DNA of 64,000 nucleotides. It comes from Stenocarpella maydis (taxonomy: Eukaryota; Ascomycota; Sordariomycetes; Diaporthales; Diaporthaceae). Below the pieces are notes generated by a model. The model had not been told where the DNA came from. It was given only the letters and a program-made list of their open reading frames with translations, and made no database searches. Made by a program: the position numbers and the translations under genes. The stretch covers positions 129,637 to 193,636 of the forward strand of contig NQMI01000037.1 of NCBI GenBank assembly GCA_002270565.1, given 5' to 3'. Positions 57,157-64,000 of this stretch are shown here, piece after piece. Each line of letters opens with the position of its first letter. Within the stretch, counting starts at the first letter, position 1.

Positions 57157-59416
57157 ATGGCCGACGTCACGACTCCCGGCTCTGCCGCCGCAACCTCCCC
57201 CAGCGGCGGGGGTGCGAGAATTGGCCGGCCTCCACAGTGGACAGAGTCACGCTCCAGGAAGCTGGCTAGGCTGTACATGTATACCACCTTGCCAATGGAC
57301 AAGATCATAAAGGCCCTCTTCCCTAATGACGACGTCAAGTATGACCTCCACAGACCTGCCCTCTGCATCTGACCTGTCACGCCTGCGGTACTGATGGCGC
57401 CCCAGGAAAAACTCGGCCCAGAAGACCCTGCACAAGATGGTCGGTCATGACCCCCGGCCCTTGAGGCCCGTCGACAGGAACGACATGAACACTCGCTTCA
57501 AGCTTCTGCACAAGCGCAGCCAGCGCCGGCGCCAGAGCAGCGGGACATCCAATGACCACGACGTCCGTGACATGGTGGCCCTGAAGGAGGAGCTCAACAC
57601 CCCGGCCTTCTCAGAAGTCTCGCGTTTTGACGACCCCACCTCGCTCAAGAGCCCGCATCTTGACACGCGCATGGACTTTGCCTCACCGAGCACCATGGCT
57701 TCCGCCTCCCCAGGCGCTATCTGGTCCGCCTTCCCACACGACGACGATCAGCCTCCTTTCCAGCTCCCCTTCTCCCCCCCGCCTCGGAACGACACCGTCT
57801 TCACCACGTCAACTCAGATGAGCACCGACAGCATCAAGAGCCTCAGGAACCGCATCAGTGTCTCGACCGTCTTTGCTAAGCAGGTGTCCGTCCTGATGAG
57901 CAGGCTCACCATCGGTAGTTCTGACAACCTCGGCAACTCACCGGGCCGCTCTCCTTCAGATCTCCAGCCACCCGTCTCGGTCAGCCAGGCGCCCCACCCA
58001 GGACTGGCCGTGCCTGGTGACTTCATCATCTCTCGGAGACACGTTCCCCTGTGCAATGCTCAGAAGCACTTCGCAAAATCCTCGGGCGAGGGCGGCGACT
58101 TCTGCTGGTGCACCATCGCGGATGAGACGGCTGACCTGCCGGACGCCTTCTATATCACCGACAGGGGCGCTGATTGCGACCGGGCAGCAAGCGTCCGTAA
58201 CGGGTCTGCAGATGCTTCATCTGCCGATCGATTCGGCAACACTCCTCTCCATCTCTTCGCCGCCTGGGACAGCCAGACCGGCATTGACACAACATTCAAC
58301 CTGCTCGAGTCACGGCGTGTGGATCCATCAAAGGTCAACAACGCGCAGCAGACGTTCCTCCATGTTCTAAGCCCCGCGTGGTTCTCTGCGGCGCACGACT
58401 TGAGCAGTCCTCTGTACAGACTCTTGAACCTGCTGTACCCGAGTCACAGGAGCCTGGTCTACACCCCCGATGTCTTTGGCCGGACCTTCTTTCATCAGCT
58501 CGATCGGTTCTTACATGACCCCCAGGTCATCGAAAACATCCTCTCGCACTACAGGGCGGCAGTACCGAGAGACGCCTTTGGTATCAAACCGCCGTCACGT
58601 GTTACTGACACCTCCTTTGCGCCTCCCCGCCGCACCGGTACAACAGCGCTCTCGCCCCTGGCTGAAGAGGTCCCAGAAGAATGTTTCATGAACAGAGATA
58701 CGGCTCTGATATCTACTGTGAACGAGTCATACAGCAACCCGCATGCCGAGGACAGCGAAGGCCGGAACGGGCTACAATGCCTAGCAGAGATGTCTTTCCA
58801 TAGCAGCAATCCCAGCAGCCCTGACCCCAACACCCCGAATTCGTCCCAGCCACCAACCGCCAACCCCAGGGGCTCGCTCAAGCGGAAACACGGTAGGGAC
58901 GATGCGGAACGCTTCAAACCTATTACTCAAAAGCTCAGCATACTCCATGGACTCTTGACGCCGGTGCAGCAGACATCGCCCCCCGAAGTCAATCACTACG
59001 ACCACAAGGGCAACACCGTCCTGATAACCTTTGCGGCGCAGCTCTCCGACGACCAGGACGACAAGAACGGCCAGCACATTGGGAAGATCCTCGACTTGCT
59101 CATCGAGAAGGGTGCTTTTCTCGACGCGCGGAACCGCCAGGGTGAGACGGCACTCCTGGTTGCTGCGAGACGTGGAAACAAGCACGTCGTCAGCAAGCTG
59201 CTTGACAAGGGTGCCAACCTGCACGCGCGAGACAAACGTGGCAGGGCTATCATGGCTATCATTGACGCACAGATTGCCCTCTGCTCAAAAGATCTGCCAT
59301 CATACGGGCGGCTGGAGGCTGTCAGAGCAGCAGTGCTCGCCAAGAAGCTGGAGGAGAAGGGGGTGGAGGACGAGCCCACTTTCGTGCATGAGTGGACGTG
59401 GAGGAGACAGGCATAA
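57157..59416 (+). CDS. Clr5-domain and ankyrin-repeat protein
   Basis: Two exons (57157-57338, 57406-59416) give 730 residues. The Clr5 domain occupies about residues 25-75: PPQWTESRSRKLARLYMYT, LPMDKIIKALFP, then after the splice KKNSAQKTLHKMVGHDPRPLRP. Removing the 67-nt intron is needed to complete it. A Ser/Pro-rich linker follows, then a Cys/His-bearing word (HVPLCNAQKHF, FCWC) and ankyrin-like repeats in two blocks: FGNTPLHLFAAWDSQTG, QQTFLHVL, FGRTFFHQLDR (about residues 328-430), and DHKGNTVLITFAAQL, RQGETALLVAARRGNKHVV, KLLDKGANLHARDKRG (about 585-690). Clr5 domains are named after a fission-yeast silencing factor and are common in fungal nuclear proteins with helical repeats. A chromatin or regulatory role is inferred. 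Confidence 0.88.
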
Positions 59417-61534
59417 GAGACCCTGCGCTCCTAGGTGCTGGGTTCAGGATGCCTTTCCATCGTTCTTGGTCTGGGCCGGGTCCGTGTCATGGCCATAGGT
59501 TGGAACATGGCTATGATAGACGTATCCCCCCCCCCTTGTACAGTACTTACTGATGGATACCCCTTTTCCTTTTCTCCGAATTCATCACATGGCGTTCTGT
59601 GGCTTCTTCTGGGTCTTTAGTATCACCAAATGGGAGGCTATCAGGTTCGTGGGGGAGAAATTGGTGGCGGTGATCTGTTCCGGACATGTTTACCAGCATT
59701 TTCCAAGCATATAGCTTACATTGACAGCGAGCCCAAGCTCCATCAATTATATACATGCCTCAGACACCCAGCACTCCTCATGTCGGATGCAGGCTCCTCC
59801 CGCCACGCGCCACTCCTACCGGGCTCTGTTCTAGATGCTCCAGGCTTGGAGGGACATTACGTCCACATCCCAACACGCTGGATGTCACCTGAAAATGCTT
59901 TCAAGCCCTGAGAACCTCCGCCCCCGGCCGAAGATGCCCAAGAGAACCCAGCCCTTACTTCCCGCGAGATCCGACCTCACTCTGGAACAATGGTCTTGAC
60001 ACTATTGTGGGCCACCGGCTGCACAAGGACCTAGGATATAAGTGTGGACTTGAGGCTTGATGCTGCATAACCTGATATGGGACATTAATGCAATCGCATA
60101 TTTCCCAATTTAGATACGGCTCAGCGGGCGAGATATTATTGGATCCTTGCGGCTTCTCCATTTAAGCTGCTTGTGGCTTCGGGCCGCACACGGAAGGCCT
60201 GGCTGGTTTGGGGCGATCTTGGTGAGCGCCAGGGTGGTGGCGATGATTGGCCAATCAGCTTACACGCTTTTGGGCTGCGAAGATCCTGGTCTCTCGCGTC
60301 TGGCTAAGGTCCCGGCTCGGGTCTTGGAGGGTTTGGATCAATGATTAGTCCCGCTCGGGGACATTTATAGGGCCATCCTGGCAGAGTTTGGTGGGAACAG
60401 ATACCACACAAAATTGCGTCTGCTGTGTGGAGGTGCTGAGGGAGTGTCCTCTGGATATGACCGATGACGGTGTTACCTATATATATATATATATGGGCTT
60501 GCAGCAGCACCGTGACACGGCCCCGGGATTCCAACCTCGCTCAGCCCAGAGCACGGGGAAGTCGGTTCCTGAGCACGTTGCTAAATGAAACCATACGGGT
60601 CACTTAATACATAGTTTTCTCTTGTGCTTCTTCGATGGCACCCCTGTTAGACCCAGGGCTGCTGCGGTACCCCCCGCCCAGCAGCAAATGACCGGGGCGG
60701 ACATCGAGTTACCTCAAAAAGCAATTGGCAGGATCCTATTTAAGGCGCGCCACACATGGTAATATCAACCGGGCCATGGGATCCAGTTAGGCCCAGGTAC
60801 TCCTTGTATTCCAGCTCCGGTCCCAAGGCCTCCTCCGGATCGAAATTTAAGTAGTATAATTTAACTGAGTTCCAGCTTCAGCTCGATGATAGCGAGGCTG
60901 AGAAAACACCCATGTCAGCTCCATTGTGAGAGAATGCAGGGCTCGATGCATAAGGTGGGTACCCCATATTCTTCGATGTCGGGTTCGGTATTCAGCCCGG
61001 AGACAAAGTTTGCGGGGTGCAGTAGGCGGCCGGGATCGACACCCGTATAGCCAAGAGCTAAATACATACAGTACGTACAAGTGGTCAGCCTGCCCTTTAG
61101 TTACTGCTCGCCTCAATTAAAGTAAGGGAAAAGCAGTCCTACTGCGAGAGCAGTGGACAAAGGGTTAGGAACAGGCGATGAGACACGCATGACTTGGTGC
61201 GTACAAATTATGTCGGAGAGGGGCTAAAAGCCGTCATATCCACAAGGTGCGCTATGTCTCGGAAGATATCTTTTACTTAACCAATTGATTCTGGTAGGAT
61301 CAAGTAGACTCATCTTGTATCCACCAAACAAGCAGTAAGTCATTAGCTACTATACATCAGAGGTATTTAATATTAAGGCCTATATTTTATTATTATTATG
61401 CTTAGACTTGTAACCCCTACTTCCCCCCGCGAAATAGTAGTGGCAGCTGGAAATAATGTCAGCAAATCCAGTTATGAAATCTATCCATCAGTTGTGTATC
61501 AACTAACCTGTCAGCCCTGTTAGCTGGCCCTGTG
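59417..61534. other. Intergenic, no gene recognised
   Basis: It has a TA dinucleotide run (about 60478-60494) and an AT-richer stretch near 61360-61400. No supported ORF. Confidence 0.5.
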
Positions 61535-62028
61535 TTGGGCTTCGGGCTGCACGGGCACAGCCACGATAGGGCGTACGCCATGACGCCAGAGCAGGAGACC
61601 CACGTGCTGGACCGGTGCGCGTAGCTCGTGACCGAGCTGCTGCGTGGCAGGGACGGCGGCGGCGCTGGCCGAGGTTCCGGCGTCGTGGTACACGGAGGAC
61701 TGACGCCGATGGGATTCTACCCGTACACCGCCCCCCCCCCTCTACGCATGGCTACGTTGCGACGGACGTGGTTGAGAAGATGTGGTGGGGCCGCTTCGAG
61801 TGGCTGTGGGAGAATGAGTCCTTCCTGGACGGGGGGCCCGGGAAGGGCTATGGGTCGATATACCCCCTGATCTGGCACCCCGAGAGTGCTGGGAGGGCTC
61901 ATATTGTCCATATGTTGGACAGATTCCTGCGCAGGTTGGTGCAGTTGGCTGACTCCAGCGGTGGTGAGACCACCTTTGAGGCCATGGCGAGTATCGCGCA
62001 GAGCTGGCAGGCAAGGGGCACATCGTGA
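61535..62028 (+). pseudogene. Polysaccharide deacetylase (NodB-fold) relic
   Basis: Two recognisable pieces of a fungal polysaccharide deacetylase remain. The first (about 61540-61700) reads GLHGHSHDRAYAMTPEQE and LDRC, with the metal-binding H-x-H type motif, then an in-frame TAG (about 61623-61625) before LVTELLRGRD. The second (about 61770-62028), in another frame, reads WWGRFEWLWENESF, GYGSIYPLIWHPESAGRAHI and LDRFLRRL, matching the C-terminal region where family members have PLxxHPdxSGR. The middle of the catalytic domain (the segment between GYVAPWWE-like and the second Asp/His motif) is missing, and a C run at about 61731 marks a frame change. It is therefore a deletion-bearing, non-functional copy. 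Such enzymes remove N-acetyl groups from chitin or related polymers. Confidence 0.65.
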
Positions 62029-62359
62029 AGGCATTCGCATATCTGATTACCTTTCAAATCTACCAGCATCGGAGAAGAATCGCTTCAGACGGTCCGTATG
62101 TGCCAGACTTACCAAGCAGATGTGTCGGGTCAGAGCAGCTGTAGTCTTTCAAAAACCATAGCCCCGCCCAGGCGCATCTAATACCGTACAATGAGGAGAC
62201 GGCGGCGGGTCGCGGCGAGCACCAGGCAATTGTAGTCAGATAACCGAGTTCGAATTATTAGGGACCGGTACCCTTTCGCTGGAATTAACACCTTTTTAGT
62301 AGCTGTGATGGGAACCGTGTATGCAACGCCCATTTCAAATCATGTACTTGGCAATGCAG
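62029..62359. other. Short intergenic region
   Basis: It is the 3' flank of the permease. One plus frame stays open just after the deacetylase relic (to about 62130) but no family is recognised. Confidence 0.4.
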
Positions 62360-64000
62360 TCATTGCTCAACGACCACCCCCTCTGCCGCCAGCAACCGTC
62401 CCTTGTTTAGATCGGCCTCGCCCACTTTTACAAACGCCGGCCGCATTGAGGCCTTGTACCCAACATAAAGCACTACAAAAATGATGACGCTGATGTATGC
62501 GGTAAAAAAGCCCACAGTACTCCAGGGCATAAACGTAGTGAAGCCCTGGGTGATCACGACCAGGATGTTGAAGAGCAGGCCGTACCACGCCAGGTAAGGC
62601 TGTAGCGGCGCTCGGTACGGAAGCAGATGCCTTGGGACGTTCTGAGCCTCCATGGCGCGCTGGAACTGGATGTGGGACAGGTTGATGCTGGCCCAAGTGA
62701 TGAGCCCTGCGACGGCGGTGATGTCGAGGAACCAGTTGAAGGCGTCGGTGCCGGATGACGAGAGGTTGAGGAAGGCGAGGAGACCAAAAGCCGACGTGAG
62801 GGCCACAGCATAGTACGGGACGCCGTGCTTGTTGGTCTTGGTCAGAATCTGAGGGGCGTGGCCCTCGTTTGCGAGACCAACGAGTATGCGGCTACCGGAG
62901 TAGACGACCGAGTTCGCGGCCGAGAGCACGGCAGTCAGCAGGACGGCGTTGATTATGTCCGGCAAGACGCGGACCGAGGCGAGGTTCGCGGCGATGACGA
63001 GCGGGGAGCCTGCGGCGCTGGTGCTCCCGTTGGTGAGGTCCGGGTTGTCGTAGGGGATGAGGATCCCGAGGAAGAAGATGGTCGCGACGAACAGGAACAG
63101 GATGCCCCAGAAGGTGTTGCGGATAGCAACCGGGACCGTCTTGTGCGGGTTGCGGGCCTCTCCTGCGCCGACGCCAACGAGCTCAGCACCCTGGTATGAG
63201 AAAGCCGCCGTGACGAGAACGCTCCAGAATGACACGAACTTGCCGGTGGCCGGGGCCATGTTCGCATCGTATGGGGCGAACGCGCCTGGGCTTTTCCAGT
63301 AGGTAAAGCCCAAGTATCCCTGGGGGCTCGCACCAGCGTTGATGCAGATCTGCTCCAGTTGATCAGCAACCTTTCAACAAGGGGGCCCAGAGCGAATCCG
63401 GTGTCCTCAGGGATACCCCACGGCGCAGGTATCTCCGAGACAACAGCCCTCGGCTCGGTTATTGGGTCACACAGATTGGTGCATACCGCGAATATGAGGA
63501 AGCCCAGAATGGTGACGACCTTGATCGAGACGAACCAATACTCCATCTCGCCGTACAACTTGACAGGAACGAAGTTGATTGCCGTGAACACGACCAAGAA
63601 GATGGCTATCCAGATGCCAATGCTGATGCTGTCGTTCCAGTAATGGATGATCAAGCCGGCCGCGGTCAACTCGAGAGCCCAAGTAATGGCCCCTTGGATT
63701 ATGTTAGCCCAACACTGATTCCCGGCTCGAGCGGGCACTCAGCGCGCTGGGGACAGGTTTCCAAGACTCACAGCTGAACCAATAGAGCCAGCCCATGGCA
63801 AAACCAAGAGCCGGGTCAACAAAACGAGCGCTGTAGGATGTGAATGAGCCAGCAGTCGGGATAAATGTCGCCATCTCGCCCAGACTGGTCATGACCGAGT
63901 ACAGGATGGTCCCTACGACCATGTACGAAATCAGACAGCCAACAGGACCCGCCTTGGCCAGAGAAGCGCCGCTACCGATGAACAAGCCCGTGCCGACTGC
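62360..64000 (-). CDS. Amino-acid permease (AAT/YAT family), 5' end outside the window
   Basis: Three minus-strand exon parts are present (>64000-63772, 63692-63487, 63349-62360), 475 residues so far. The visible start is [19 protein letters not shown], the family's first transmembrane segment, so roughly the N-terminal tail and first exon lie beyond the edge. Splicing restores [19 protein letters not shown], and then [26 protein letters not shown], matching the loop where GAP1-type permeases have GFRYW. Later words are [20 protein letters not shown] (substrate-binding unwound-helix region), [13 protein letters not shown] and GVPYYAV. The helices fit the 12-TM APC fold. It imports amino acids across the plasma membrane by proton symport; substrate range is not predictable. 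A long minus ORF read without the second intron gives a wrong C-terminus. Confidence 0.93.

Noticed and set aside
62953..63738. Separate 261-codon minus ORF overlapping the permease
   Set aside because: Its second half is a frame-shifted read through the second intron. Splicing at 63486/63350 restores the permease.

Overview
This is chromosomal DNA of a filamentous ascomycete (Pezizomycotina, most likely a Sordariomycete). Genes carry short GT-AG introns of about 55-230 bases. Protein families include a Zn2Cys6 regulator, Clr5-ankyrin, OTT_1508-type deaminase, Yos9, Sda1 and OLA1. A 5.4-kb AT-rich block looks like repeats destroyed by RIP (repeat-induced point mutation). Coding exons are GC-rich with balanced codon use. 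No rRNA, tRNA or CRISPR was recognised, and the species was not identified.

Layout. 0-6.3 kb: a secreted GH105 rhamnogalacturonyl hydrolase (82-1647, +), a decayed S33-type secreted peptidase (about 3300-5046, +) and a small orphan coding-like fragment. 8.5-18.8 kb: housekeeping block with OLA1 (-) divergent from a PPPDE/DeSI-type deubiquitinase-like protein (+), then a 1396-residue VPS9-ankyrin-PX-like endosomal GEF (+). 18.8-26.6 kb: a 7.8-kb stretch without a recognisable gene, full of microsatellites, leading to a conserved fungal protein of unknown function (26602-28647, +). 29.6-35.0 kb: the RIP-like island, with LTR-like islands, a 4 x 24-bp tandem repeat and the tail of a pogo/Fot1-like transposase. 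35.3-42.5 kb: low-density accessory block holding a single-pass surface protein (-), a C2H2 zinc-finger protein with a 14-nt micro-exon (-) and an OTT_1508-like deaminase (+). 44.6-59.4 kb: denser block with Yos9 (+), a Zn2Cys6 regulator (+), Sda1 (-), a small mitochondrial-type protein (-) and a Clr5-ankyrin protein (+). 61.5-64 kb: the relic of a polysaccharide deacetylase and an amino-acid permease (-) running off the right edge.

There is no evident biosynthetic cluster. Functional links are loose: plant-wall and nutrient use (GH105, peptidase relic, deacetylase relic, permease, Zn2Cys6 regulator), protein quality control and trafficking (Yos9, PPPDE, VPS9 GEF) and translation/ribosome assembly (OLA1, Sda1). 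Every multi-exon model given here closes in frame: the summed exon lengths are multiples of three and the junctions restore family motifs. That is the main support for the splice sites, which were placed by eye.
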